Assembly (NCBI GenBank): GCA_964575975.1
Contig: CAZNTU010000018.1
Location: 1-46,616 of the forward strand
Direction: 5' to 3'
From: G963674505 sp964575975
Lineage (GTDB): Bacteria; Desulfobacterota; Desulfobacteria; Desulfobacterales; SKZT01
DNA: 46,616 nucleotides
Positions 22,532 to 31,828 of the stretch are shown here, in pieces. Each line of letters begins with the position of its first letter. Within the stretch, counting starts at the first letter, position 1. The notes under the pieces were generated by a model that worked only from the letters and a program-made list of their open reading frames with translations, ran no database searches and was not told the DNA's origin. A program made the translations under genes and the position numbers.

Positions 22532-25022
22532 AAAAAACTCCTTTTTTGTCCATCAGTTGATCATAGCCGCCCATCTCGATTATTTTCCCGGCTTTCATGA
22601 CCGCGATTCTATCATAGTTTTTCACGATATCAAGCCGATGAACCACGGAAATCACCGTGTTTTTTCCTTTCCAGCGCCTCTCCAGAAGATCCTGGATTCG
22701 AGCCTGCGATTTGTTGTCCAGGGCCGACGTGGCTTCGTCCATGATCATCAGGGCGGGCGCTTTCAAAAACACCCGCGCGATGGCAAGCTTCTGGCGTTGT
22801 CCCCCGGAAAGATTCTCCCCTTTGCTTCCGACTTGGAAATTCATGCCGATCTCGAGGACGGTTTCCAGAAGATCCTCCTCTATCAAAAGGTGGATGATGC
22901 TTTGGTCGATCTTGTCCCGCGCTTGCGGGTTCGAGTTCTTGGTCCTTCCGAACAAAATGTTGTTCAAAATGGTTTGCGCGTGAATATAGACGGACATGTC
23001 GAAAAAGGTGAACGCTGCGGGGTCGTCCTTCGATATGGTTTCCTTGAAAAGGGCCCTGCCTTCCAAGATCAGCCGCTCCAGCATTTGGGGAAGCGACGCC
23101 ATCTTGTGTTTTCCCGGAGTGAATCGCAACGCCAGCTCCAGCAGCTTTTTATGGTCCTCGTACTTGAGCTGGTGCAATTTGGTATGTTTCAGGCGCTCCA
23201 CGAGAATTCGGAAACCCTCCAGTTCCTCCGGGCCGATCGGGCTCTGTTCGAAGAAAACGGCTTCAGGCGGAAGATTGCCCAAAATATCCACCGTCTGCCT
23301 GGAAAGTTCCGCCCCAAGGCTCAACAGCGGACGGGTGAGGTCCGCCTTATTCAGGAATTCCATGAAATACCTGTTGTCCCCGAGCTTTTCCTCCTCGAAC
23401 GACTCCTTGTTCGGAGAACCGAACGTGATGTTTTCCGCGACGCTCGAAAAATGGAGATATTCGTTTTCGTCGTAGAATTCCACGTAATCGGCCAAAACAT
23501 CCCCGAAATTTTCCTTGAAGTTGTTGCGCATCCGGATGATCTTTGCCACCACCTGCCGGTATTCTCCCCGGTCCAGGACAGCGTTCAACCCGAACCGGAG
23601 CACGTCCACGAAAAGCCCCGTCTGCTGAAGCACTCCGATCATGTCGTCCAGCGAAGGAAGCTTCTTTCCCTGATCTTCCTCTTCCACTTCGTCCCTGGCG
23701 ACGCAAGAGTACAAAAGGTTTTCCTTGATGGACCCGGAAAAAATGAAGGGGCTTTGGCTGACGAAGCCCATGTTCTGCACCATGTCCCTCTTGGTCAGTT
23801 CCGCCACCTCCATGTCGCCGATTTTCACGGCGCCCGCAGTGTATTTGTACAACTGCGCGACGCAAAGCGCCAAGGTGCTTTTTCCGCTTCCGGAAAAACC
23901 GATCAGCGCCATGTGCTCCCCCTTGTCCAAGGAAAAGGAGATGCCGTCCAGCAAAACGATCCCGCTGTCGGTTACGAAAGAGAGATCCTTTGCTTCTATG
24001 GCCGGCTCCAGCTTGTAAGGCTCCCGGCCGGGCGCGTCCAAGGCGTGTTCGGGAGAAGTGTCGAAATACCCCATGGTGCGACTGTAGCTGACGGAGGCGT
24101 CCTGGTACACCTGATAGAACTCGATGAGTTCCTTCCAAGGATCGTAGAGCTTTTCCTGGGCCGAGAGAAAAGCCACCAGCGCGCCCAGTTCCAGCTCGCC
24201 TTTCATCGTCAAATATCCGCCCAGAATGAACACCAGAAAAGGTCCCATGTTCGTGAAAAAATTGTTGGTCACCTTGGTCGCGTACCGGTAAAGAGACCAC
24301 ACGATACGGATTTGGTAGAGTTGCTTCACCAGCTTGTTGAATTTGCGGTTTTCGATGTTGTACGAACCGTTCCCGTGGATTTCGTGAATACCGGTTATCG
24401 ATTCGCCTATCTTGCTTGACATGTCCCGGGTATTGTCCACGCGCTTCTTGTTGGCTTTGTTGGTGCCTTTCTGAAGGATGGGTATAATCAGAAGAACGAG
24501 CGGATAAATCGACAGGGACACAAGGGCCAGAACCCAATTCAGCCAAATCAGATAGCCTGCGAATGCCAGCAGGGTCAGCACGTTGATTACGGGGGCCGAG
24601 ACGGCCATTCCGATAAAGTTTCCCGATGTGGAAAGTTCGGTGACAAGCGCGGAAACGACCATGCCGGGTTGCGTGTTTCGGAAGAAGCTCAGCGGAAGCG
24701 TGATGATGTGGGCGTACAGGTCTTTTCTCATGTTCATGAGCGTGCGCTGGGTCACGATCGTTTCCAAAACGTTTATCAGAAACTTGAGACCGTTCGCCGA
24801 CACTACGGCGGCCAAGTAGATGCCGCAATAGATCAGCAACCTTTCCAGGTCGCCCAGTTTTATCGCTTCGTTTATGACCCGCTTCTGCATCTCCAGCGGA
24901 AGGACCCGCGCGAAAACGGTTATGGAAATCACCAGCACGAGCAGAATCTGAAGCTTCACGTTCCCGGGAAATATCCAGGAAAACAGAGATCGTTTGACTA
25001 CCGGGATTTTCTTTGTGTCCAT
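22506..25022 (-). CDS. ABC exporter with large insertion in the nucleotide-binding domain
   Basis: An 838-residue half-transporter: six-helix exporter membrane domain (about 20-320) and an ABC domain (340-838). Walker A GFSGSGKST (375-383), Q-loop Gln423 (GFVSQSPFIF), signature LSGGQRQ (738-744), Walker B LMIMDEATSALD with Glu763, H-loop His795. In ordinary exporters the Q-loop and signature are about 65 residues apart; here they are 315 apart. The post-Q-loop phrase occurs three times: SIKENLLYS (431), SVAENITFG (527), TILNNILFG (684). The catalytic motifs are intact. The substrate is unknown; the family includes lipid exporters. Upstream ATGs exist, but AAGGAGTCGCA is ideally placed before 25022. 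It heads the cNMP, RsbW-like, STAS and CBS genes. Confidence 0.9.
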   Translation of the reverse strand: MDTKKIPVVKRSLFSWIFPGNVKLQILLVLVISITVFARVLPLEMQKRVINEAIKLGDLERLLIYCGIYLAAVVSANGLKFLINVLETIVTQRTLMNMRKDLYAHIITLPLSFFRNTQPGMVVSALVTELSTSGNFIGMAVSAPVINVLTLLAFAGYLIWLNWVLALVSLSIYPLVLLIIPILQKGTNKANKKRVDNTRDMSSKIGESITGIHEIHGNGSYNIENRKFNKLVKQLYQIRIVWSLYRYATKVTNNFFTNMGPFLVFILGGYLTMKGELELGALVAFLSAQEKLYDPWKELIEFYQVYQDASVSYSRTMGYFDTSPEHALDAPGREPYKLEPAIEAKDLSFVTDSGIVLLDGISFSLDKGEHMALIGFSGSGKSTLALCVAQLYKYTAGAVKIGDMEVAELTKRDMVQNMGFVSQSPFIFSGSIKENLLYSCVARDEVEEEDQGKKLPSLDDMIGVLQQTGLFVDVLRFGLNAVLDRGEYRQVVAKIIRMRNNFKENFGDVLADYVEFYDENEYLHFSSVAENITFGSPNKESFEEEKLGDNRYFMEFLNKADLTRPLLSLGAELSRQTVDILGNLPPEAVFFEQSPIGPEELEGFRILVERLKHTKLHQLKYEDHKKLLELALRFTPGKHKMASLPQMLERLILEGRALFKETISKDDPAAFTFFDMSVYIHAQTILNNILFGRTKNSNPQARDKIDQSIIHLLIEEDLLETVLEIGMNFQVGSKGENLSGGQRQKLAIARVFLKAPALMIMDEATSALDNKSQARIQDLLERRWKGKNTVISVVHRLDIVKNYDRIAVMKAGKIIEMGGYDQLMDKKGVFYELVTGKK

Positions 25023-25201
25023 TGCGACTCCTTGCCAAGAGCAGACCGAAATAAAAGTCCAAAAAAGAAAACGAAAGCGGAATTTTTCACTCATGTACAC
25101 TTTTCCGTTCGATATTATCAAGTTTTATTTTGGATCTCTCCATGGCCTCGACTTGCGGCCTTGCAAACCATATCTTTGAAATTAACCGGAGAATGATCGA
25201 A

Positions 25202-26695
25202 ATGTTCGAAGAGAGGATAAAATACAAACCGCTGATGGAAAAAATCGCAAGCGCGGAGGAAGCCGCACGGCACATCAAGGACGGTTCCAACTTGCTGATA
25301 TCGGGGTTTACGGCGGGATACCCCAAACTGATCCCCCGCGAGCTGGTCCGGCGGGCCGAATCGGGCGAAAAGTTCAAGGTCAACCTGTTCGCGGGCGCGT
25401 CCACGGGCGACGCTGTCGATGGCATTCTCGCCGAAGCCGGCGTGGTGGCCTGCCGGCGCCCCTACATGAGCAACAAAAGCATGCGCGAAAAAATCAACAG
25501 CGGCGAGATCGAATTCAAGGACGATCACCTGTCTAGCCTATCGCAGCAAGTGCGAGCCGGGAATTGGGGAAAAGCCGACGTTGCCGTAGTGGAAGCCGTC
25601 GCGATCACGAAAAAGGGTCACCTCGTGCCCACCATGTCCGTGGGCAACACTCCCACTTACGTCAAAGAGGCCGAAAAAATCATAGTCGAGATTTCCGACA
25701 CGTCCGCCGACCTGGAGGGCATCCACGACATCTACATCCCCGAGGATCCTCCCTATCGAATGCCCATCCCCGTTTACAGAACAGGAGATCGGATTGGAAA
25801 GCCCTACATCGAAATGGATCCCGGCCGAGTCGTCGCGGTCTTGTTCAGCGAAGAGCGGGACAGCTTGCATTTTTTCAAGGAACCCGGCGAAATTCCCCGG
25901 CGCATTGCGGAGCAAATTCTGGATTTCGTTCGCCACGAAATAAAAAAAGATCGCCTGCCGCCCCGTCTCCCTTGGCAATCCGGCGTGGGAGACGTCGCCA
26001 ACGCCGTCCTTCACGGCTTCATGGACGACCGTTTTTTCAACGATATTGACGTCTATTCCGAGGTGCTGCAGGACAGCGTCCTGGATTTGATAGACATGGG
26101 AAAGGTGCGTTCGGCATCGGGATCTTCCCTCACGCTTTCGGAAAACGCCCGAAACCGATTTTTCAACGAACTCTACCGGTACAAGGAAAAGGTGATACTC
26201 AGGCCCGTGGAAATCTCCAACGCCCCCGAGGTTATCCGGCGTCTGGGCGTTCTCGCGATCAACACGGCGATCGAGATCGATATTTACGGCCAAGTCAACT
26301 CCACGCTTGTCATGGGCTCCCAAATGATGAACGGCATCGGGGGCTCCGGCGACTTTTTGCGAAACGGCGCAGTTTCGTTCATCGTAACTCCCAGCACGGC
26401 GAAAAACGGCAAAATCTCCTCCATCGTCCCCATGGTCTCCCATGTGGACCATTCGGAACATTCCGTGGATATCGTGGTGACAGAACACGGCCTGGTTGAC
26501 AGGCGCCCCCTTACCCCGCGCCAGGCTGCCGTAAATATTATCGAAAAATGCGCGCACCCCGACTACCGGAACCTGCTCATGGATTACCACCGACGGGCCC
26601 TGAAAGAAAAAGGTGGCCATGAACCCCACAACTTGAAGGAAGCCTTCTCGTTTCACGAAAGGTTCATGGACACCGGAGACATGCGTATAAAGTAA
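25202..26695 (+). CDS. Acetyl-CoA hydrolase/CoA-transferase family protein
   Basis: A 497-residue enzyme of the Ach1/Cat1 (succinyl-CoA:acetate CoA-transferase) family, full length. Landmarks: LISGFTAGYPKLIPRELV and LFAGASTGDAVDGIL in the first lobe, and the active-site region INTAIEIDIYGQVNS near residue 357 with its glutamate, then MNGIGGSGDFLRNG, the CoA-binding Gly-rich loop, and VTEHGLVDRRPLTPRQA. It would shuttle CoA between short-chain acyl-CoAs and free acids, for example in acetate metabolism. ATGs at 25193 and 25202 are both near CCGGAGA; the spacing favours 25202. It is divergent from the ABC exporter and appears monocistronic. Confidence 0.92.
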   Translation: MFEERIKYKPLMEKIASAEEAARHIKDGSNLLISGFTAGYPKLIPRELVRRAESGEKFKVNLFAGASTGDAVDGILAEAGVVACRRPYMSNKSMREKINSGEIEFKDDHLSSLSQQVRAGNWGKADVAVVEAVAITKKGHLVPTMSVGNTPTYVKEAEKIIVEISDTSADLEGIHDIYIPEDPPYRMPIPVYRTGDRIGKPYIEMDPGRVVAVLFSEERDSLHFFKEPGEIPRRIAEQILDFVRHEIKKDRLPPRLPWQSGVGDVANAVLHGFMDDRFFNDIDVYSEVLQDSVLDLIDMGKVRSASGSSLTLSENARNRFFNELYRYKEKVILRPVEISNAPEVIRRLGVLAINTAIEIDIYGQVNSTLVMGSQMMNGIGGSGDFLRNGAVSFIVTPSTAKNGKISSIVPMVSHVDHSEHSVDIVVTEHGLVDRRPLTPRQAAVNIIEKCAHPDYRNLLMDYHRRALKEKGGHEPHNLKEAFSFHERFMDTGDMRIK

Positions 26696-26733
26696 AGGAC
26701 CGACCCGGACGAAAAAAACAGGTTTGTCCACCT

Positions 26734-26754
26734 AACGGCTAACGCCTAACAGCT
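26734..26754 (+). repeat. Three-unit copy of the heptamer repeat
   Basis: AACGGCT, AACGCCT, AACAGCT in tandem between the stops of two convergent genes. The same units form the nine-copy array before tex at 15555-15617, so this is a dispersed simple-repeat family of the genome. Confidence 0.7.
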
Positions 26755-26756
26755 CT

Positions 26757-27557
26757 TCACACCGGCTTGATGTATTTGTTGCACACCCATCCTTCCAAGT
26801 CAGCGACGTCATCAACCTCCACCTTGCTCCAGCGGTCCAAGGACTCCAGCAATCTTACCCTTGCTCCCGCCGCAAGAGGTTCGGCCACGAGTTCATACTC
26901 TATTCCGGGGCCGCTTCGGATGTTGAGACGGTTGGCGATGGTCTCGAAAACCTGATCTTCGTCGTCGGCGCGGCCCAAAATACGCGAGCGGATATTTTCC
27001 AGAGGAAAGGCCGGGCCCGGATCTCTCTTCCGCCCGGGCGCGATATCGTCATGGCCGACGATATCCGAAAGGCCGTATTGTTTTGCGAGCAAACAGGCCA
27101 ATTGCACGGCGCGGTCGATTTGAACTTCCGTATAGGCGTGCCAAAAGGAATGCTCGTGGTCGTGTTTGTGCCGGGCGTAGATTACTTCGTTCTCGGGATA
27201 CGTCTTTTGAAACCACGCCCGGTAGGAAGCCCCTACCTCGGTGAGTTGGCCGGCATTGTCCATCTCGATTCCGACCGAATAGGAGTTCAGCCCGGAAAGC
27301 CCCCCCCAATGGCTTTTTCCGGCATGCCACGTCTTGACGTTGAACGGGGCTAGCTGAATCACGCGTCCGTCCCGGGCTACGACGAGGTGCGCGGAAGCTT
27401 TTGAGTCGGGGTTGCACAGCCAATCGGCGGACCCCTTCGCCGTAGCCCCCGACGTATAATGAAACACCAGAAATCGGGGTTCCATGAGCCCGCCCCGGTT
27501 GGGCGTCTCTCCCAGTTCGACATTCTCTCCCTCAAGCAAATGATTTCGAACCTTCAT
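26757..27557 (-). CDS. N-acetylmuramoyl-L-alanine amidase with SH3 domain
   Basis: A 266-residue peptidoglycan amidase. The amidase_2 domain (about 20-185) has the zinc ligands in FLVFHYTSGA and in DIVGHDDIAPGRKRDPG, with the middle region HAGKSHWGGLSGLNSYSVGIE typical of AmpD/PGRP-like enzymes that cut the bond between MurNAc and L-Ala. Residues 205-266 are an SH3b domain (FETIANRLNIRSGPGIEYEL, SKVEVDDVADLEGWV). No signal peptide is present, so it acts in the cytoplasm or is exported by lysis or another route. The frame continues to a TTG at 27608, but GGAGG precedes the ATG at 27557 by 10 bases. A perfect palindrome, AGGGTTAACCCT, lies at 27579-27590. Confidence 0.93.
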   Translation of the reverse strand: MKVRNHLLEGENVELGETPNRGGLMEPRFLVFHYTSGATAKGSADWLCNPDSKASAHLVVARDGRVIQLAPFNVKTWHAGKSHWGGLSGLNSYSVGIEMDNAGQLTEVGASYRAWFQKTYPENEVIYARHKHDHEHSFWHAYTEVQIDRAVQLACLLAKQYGLSDIVGHDDIAPGRKRDPGPAFPLENIRSRILGRADDEDQVFETIANRLNIRSGPGIEYELVAEPLAAGARVRLLESLDRWSKVEVDDVADLEGWVCNKYIKPV

Positions 27558-27803
27558 GTTGATGTATCCTCCGGATTTAGGGTTAACCCTGTCGAGGCCC
27601 CCTTGCAAGCGTCGGTTCCGCCCCCGTTTCCCGAACGCTTCCTCGAATCAGAACGAAGTTCAATGCGGCTTTCAAATCAAAAAAACATTCGATCTCGTGA
27701 CGGAAACTGTACACCAACGGCGAAGATTTGTAAATCGGTAAACATTGGGGAATCAAAGTCTACCATGGAATTTCGACCGGAGCATTAAAACCTCGCCATG
27801 AGT
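27558..27803. other. Intergenic region with palindrome before the amidase gene
   Basis: No gene is seen. A perfect 12-bp palindrome, AGGGTTAACCCT (27579-27590), sits 22 bases upstream of the amidase start, where an operator or overlapping leader element could act. No strong promoter was found. Confidence 0.4.
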
Positions 27804-28505
27804 TTACGGCGAAGGCAGAGGCGGGTCGCCGATTTTCTTCCCGGCGGTATTCCAATCGATTATGGAAAGCAGTTCCAAGGGATGTTCGATAACGTAGGCG
27901 GCCCCCGCATCGCGAAGTTCGCGCCGAGTCCTGAAACCCCATGCGGCACCGACAGAGATCATGCCCGCGCGGCGACCTGTTTCCATGTCCACGGCGCTGT
28001 CCCCCAAAAATACGCAGGTTTCGGGTATGGCACCCAAAGCGGCTGCCGCATCGAGGGCTTGGCGGGGGTGGGGTTTTTGGGGAACTCCCTGAACCTGTCC
28101 CAGGATGGGATTAAAGGGCATGCCTCGGAAGAAGTGGGCCATCATTTTTCCGGTGAATTGATGAGGCTTGTTCGTGACCACGGCCAGACCGATCCCCCGC
28201 GCCTGCAAATTCCGCAAAAGATCGACAATCCCATCGTAGGGGCGGGTTTCATTATGCCAGTTGCGACCGTAATTTTCCAAAAAAGCCTGCAGAGAAGGGC
28301 GCACGTTTTCTTCCGAACGCCTGTCGGCCGGCAGTGCGCGAGTCATCAGCACGGCCGAACCGTCTCCCACGAACCGGCGGTAAGCTTCGCGATCATGGAC
28401 GGGAAAGCCTAATGCCGCAAGGACGCGGTTGGCCGAATCGGCTATGTCGGCCAAAGTGTCCAACAACGTCCCGTCCAAATCGAAAATAACGGCGTTTACA
28501 TTCAT
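27804..28505 (-). CDS. HAD hydrolase, phosphoglycolate phosphatase-like
   Basis: A 233-residue HAD superfamily phosphatase with a helical cap, as in Gph. Motif I NAVIFDLDGTLLDT with nucleophile Asp at residue 9 or so, motif II AVVTNKP, motif III lysine in VPQKPHPRQALDAA, motif IV FLGDSAVDMETGRRAG. It would clear 2-phosphoglycolate or a similar small phosphate ester. AGGAAG touches the first ATG (28511) and is spaced 6 bases from the second (28505), which I prefer. It is 144 bases downstream of pyrG on the same strand and could be in the eno-pyrG transcript. Confidence 0.9.
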   Translation of the reverse strand: MNVNAVIFDLDGTLLDTLADIADSANRVLAALGFPVHDREAYRRFVGDGSAVLMTRALPADRRSEENVRPSLQAFLENYGRNWHNETRPYDGIVDLLRNLQARGIGLAVVTNKPHQFTGKMMAHFFRGMPFNPILGQVQGVPQKPHPRQALDAAAALGAIPETCVFLGDSAVDMETGRRAGMISVGAAWGFRTRRELRDAGAAYVIEHPLELLSIIDWNTAGKKIGDPPLPSP

Positions 28506-28649
28506 TTGCATCTTCCTGCAGGAGCGGTTGCTTGAATTTCTTCATGCGACGACAGAGGCCTTCTTCGAATTCCGCGCAAACGGTCCAAGGAGCGTCCGCA
28601 ACGCGGGCACTTCCGAAGCGTTGCGGACTGGCGCCCTAAAAAAACAGCC

Positions 28650-30293
28650 CTATTTGGCTTGCTTGTATTTCAACGCGGCCCCTATGTAGGATTTGAACAA
28701 GGGATGCGGGGTCATGGGCCTGGATTTGAATTCGGGATGGAACTGGCATCCCAGAAACCATGGATGGTCTTGGAGTTCCACGATTTCGACCAAGTTTTTG
28801 TCCGGGGACGTCCCGCTGACGACCAAGCCGCATTCTTCAAGTTTTTCCCTGTATCCGTTGTTGAACTCGTAGCGGTGGCGGTGTCTTTCCGATATGCTTT
28901 CCTCTCCGTAGGCCGCGAACGCGAGAGTATCCTTCACGACCCGGCAAGGATAGGCGCCCAACCTCATAGTGCCCCCCTTGTCCGAATCGGCGTCCCGCCG
29001 CTGGACGGTCTGGCTTTTTTCGTCGAACCACTCCAACATCAAATAGATGACCGGGTGCGGCGTGTTCTTGTCGAATTCCGCGCTCTGGGCGCCCTCCAGG
29101 CCGGCCACGTTGCGGGCGTGCTCGACCACCGCGATTTGCATTCCGAGGCAGATGCCGAAATAGGGGAGTTTGTTTTCCCTGGCGTATCTTGCCGCGCATA
29201 TTTTGCCCTCGATTCCCCTGCTCCCGAAACCGCCCGGAACAAGTATGCCGTCGACGTCGGCGAACGTGTCCGCGCAAACGTTCCCGTCGATCCGCTCGGA
29301 ATCCACGTATTTGAGGTTCACTTTGCAATCGTGCGGAATTCCTCCATGGCGCAGCGCCTCGTTCAAGCTTTTGTACGATTCGGTCAAGTTGGTGTATTTG
29401 CCCACGATGGCGATGTCGACTTCATGCTTCGGCGACTTGATTTTCCTGACAAGCTCCTCCCAGGCTTCCAGTCTGGGAGACCGGGTCCAGATGTGAAGAA
29501 GTTCCACTATCTTCTGGTCCAGGCCTTCATGGTGGAAAACCAAGGGGACCTCGTAGATGCAGTCCACGTCCTTGGCCGTGATGACCGCATCCTCGCCCAC
29601 GTTGCAGAACAACGCGATCTTGGCCTTAATTTGCTTGGAAAGAAAGCGATCCGTGCGGCAAAGCAGGATGTCGGGCTGAATGCCGATGCTGCGGAGTTCC
29701 TTTACGCTGTGCTGGGTGGGTTTGGTTTTCACCTCCCCCGCCGTGCCAATGTAAGGTACCAGAGTAAGATGAATATACAGAATGTTGTCTTTGCCGACGT
29801 CCGTTTTGAACTGGCGAATCGCCTCCAGAAACGGAAGGCTTTCGATGTCCCCTATGGTGCCGCCGATTTCGACGATGAGCACATCGACGCCGTCGGCGGC
29901 CAGTTTGATGCTGTTCTTGATTTCGTCGGTGATGTGCGGGATCACCTGGACCGTCCCTCCCAGGTAATCGCCCCGCCGCTCCTTGGTAATGACGCTGTGG
30001 TAGATTTTGCCGGTGGTGAAGTTGTTGTCCTTGTTCAATTTCGCGTGGGTAAAGCGCTCGTAGTGGCCCAAATCCAAGTCCGTCTCGGAACCGTCGTCCA
30101 GAACGAACACCTCCCCGTGCTGAAAAGGATTCATCGTTCCAGGGTCCACGTTGATATACGGGTCCAGCTTCTGAATGGAGACCCGCAATCCTCTGGTTTC
30201 CAGGAGCGATCCGATCGCGGCCGAAGCCAGACCTTTTCCGAGTGAAGACAAAACCCCGCCGGTTACAAATATGTATTTCGCATTGAACGACAT
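28650..30293 (-). CDS. pyrG: CTP synthase
   Basis: A 547-residue CTP synthase that aminates UTP to CTP with ATP and glutamine. The N-terminal amidoligase domain starts KYIFVTGGVLSSLGKGL, with the P-loop and DPYINVDPGTMNPFQHGEVF. The C-terminal class I glutaminase domain (about 290-545) has the catalytic Cys in YFGICLGMQIAVVEHARN and the His/Glu in CQFHPEFKSRP. Both active sites look complete. It follows the enolase gene by 28 bases on the same strand, and the pyrG-eno pairing is common in bacteria, so they are likely co-transcribed. Confidence 0.98.
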   Translation of the reverse strand: MSFNAKYIFVTGGVLSSLGKGLASAAIGSLLETRGLRVSIQKLDPYINVDPGTMNPFQHGEVFVLDDGSETDLDLGHYERFTHAKLNKDNNFTTGKIYHSVITKERRGDYLGGTVQVIPHITDEIKNSIKLAADGVDVLIVEIGGTIGDIESLPFLEAIRQFKTDVGKDNILYIHLTLVPYIGTAGEVKTKPTQHSVKELRSIGIQPDILLCRTDRFLSKQIKAKIALFCNVGEDAVITAKDVDCIYEVPLVFHHEGLDQKIVELLHIWTRSPRLEAWEELVRKIKSPKHEVDIAIVGKYTNLTESYKSLNEALRHGGIPHDCKVNLKYVDSERIDGNVCADTFADVDGILVPGGFGSRGIEGKICAARYARENKLPYFGICLGMQIAVVEHARNVAGLEGAQSAEFDKNTPHPVIYLMLEWFDEKSQTVQRRDADSDKGGTMRLGAYPCRVVKDTLAFAAYGEESISERHRHRYEFNNGYREKLEECGLVVSGTSPDKNLVEIVELQDHPWFLGCQFHPEFKSRPMTPHPLFKSYIGAALKYKQAK

Positions 30294-30321
30294 ACTCTAT
30301 CCTATCTTCGAGTGCGGGATT

Positions 30322-31599
30322 TTATTCGGAGATGAAAAGATAGTCCGAAAACAGGGCCGATTTTCCGAGTTCTTCCTCGATTCGGATCAGCTGGTTGTAT
30401 TTCGCGATACGGTCGCTTCTGGACATGGAGCCGGTCTTGATCTGACCGCCGTTGACGCCCACTACCAGGTCGGAGATGAAGGTGTCTTCCGTTTCCCCCG
30501 ACCGATGGGAAATAACGGTCATGTACCCGGCTTGCTTGGCCATTTCGATGGCGTCAAGGGTTTCGGTCAATGTCCCGATCTGGTTTAGCTTGACGAGAAT
30601 GGCGTTCCCGATGCCGGACTCTATGCCCTTGGAGAATATTTCCGGGTTGGTGACGAAAATGTCGTCGCCCACGATCTGGACCGTTCCTCCGATTCGGTCG
30701 GTCATCAGCGCCCAACCGTCCCAATCCTGCTCCGCAAGACCGTCCTCGATAGAAAGAATCGGATATTTGTCGATCAGCATCTCGTAATAGTCTATCATTT
30801 CCTCGGCGGACATGGTCTTGTTTTCGGATTTGAGATTGTAGCGTCCGTTCTCGAAAAATTCGCTGGCCGCGCAATCCATGGCGAGCCCTATGTCTTCGCC
30901 GGCCTGGTAGCCTGCGGCGTCGATGGCCTCGAGAATGCATTGGATGGCCGCCTCGTTGGATTCCAAATTCGGGGCGAATCCGCCTTCGTCGCCCACGCCG
31001 GTGCTGACGCCTCTCTTGCTCAGGATCTTCTTGAGCGCGTGAAACGTTTCCGCGCCCATCCGGACCGCGTGGGAAAGGTTTTCGGCGCCGATGGGCATAA
31101 TCATGAACTCTTGGATGTCCAAGTTGTTGGTAGCGTGGGCGCCGCCATTGACGATGTTCATCATGGGAATGGGAAGATATCTGGCGTTGATCCCGCCGAT
31201 ATATCGGTACAAAGGCATTCCGTAGGCCTCCGCAGCGGCCCTGGCCGCAGCCATGGAGACTCCCAGGATGGCGTTCGCCCCCAGCCGGGACTTGTTGGGC
31301 GTGCCGTCAAGATCGACCAGAGCGCGGTCCAATCCCATCTGGTCCGCAGCGTCCATGCCGGTGATCGCTTCGGCTATTTCTCCGACCACGTTTTTGACGG
31401 CGGTCTCGACTCCTTTTCCGCCGTACCGCGAATCGTCCTTGTCTCGAAGTTCCAATGCCTCCCTTGTCCCGGTCGAAGCGCCCGAAGGCACGGCGGCCCT
31501 TCCGATGGCCCCGGAGGCCAAATGCACATCGACCTCGACCGTCGGGTTGCCCCTCGAATCCAGTATCTCCCTGGCTTTTACATCGATGATTTCAGTCAT
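30322..31599 (-). CDS. eno: Enolase
   Basis: A 425-residue enolase that converts 2-phosphoglycerate to phosphoenolpyruvate. Intact motifs: EILDSRGNPTVEVDV, VPSGASTGTREALELRD, the metal and catalytic region SIEDGLAEQDWDGW and GDDIFVTN, catalytic Lys in LVKLNQIGTLTET, and SHRSGETEDTFISDLVVG. Length and sequence are normal. GGGGGAATGGGTT precedes the ATG at 31599. It is the first gene of the eno-pyrG unit. Confidence 0.98.
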   Translation of the reverse strand: MTEIIDVKAREILDSRGNPTVEVDVHLASGAIGRAAVPSGASTGTREALELRDKDDSRYGGKGVETAVKNVVGEIAEAITGMDAADQMGLDRALVDLDGTPNKSRLGANAILGVSMAAARAAAEAYGMPLYRYIGGINARYLPIPMMNIVNGGAHATNNLDIQEFMIMPIGAENLSHAVRMGAETFHALKKILSKRGVSTGVGDEGGFAPNLESNEAAIQCILEAIDAAGYQAGEDIGLAMDCAASEFFENGRYNLKSENKTMSAEEMIDYYEMLIDKYPILSIEDGLAEQDWDGWALMTDRIGGTVQIVGDDIFVTNPEIFSKGIESGIGNAILVKLNQIGTLTETLDAIEMAKQAGYMTVISHRSGETEDTFISDLVVGVNGGQIKTGSMSRSDRIAKYNQLIRIEEELGKSALFSDYLFISE

Positions 31600-31828
31600 A
31601 ACCCATTCCCCCTGATTTTTATATTTGAATTAAGGCGAATCGCTCCGGCCGCCTTGACAAGATTAAAAATCGAATGTTACTCTCCTTCGAACTTCCTGTC
31701 AAGATTGCCGAAGCCGATCATTGGCGGAAGTCGTCTCGAAAACTTCAGGGCATACGTTTTGTTTTCGATTTTCAAGGAAAAACACAAACGAACAAAACAA
31801 AAAACGGAATCTTTACATTTTCTGAACC

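Noticed and set aside
22557..24419. Open frame of 620 codons on the plus strand opposite the ABC exporter
   Set aside because: It lies wholly opposite a gene with intact ABC motifs, is rich in His, Arg and Gln as such mirror frames are, and has no start signal.
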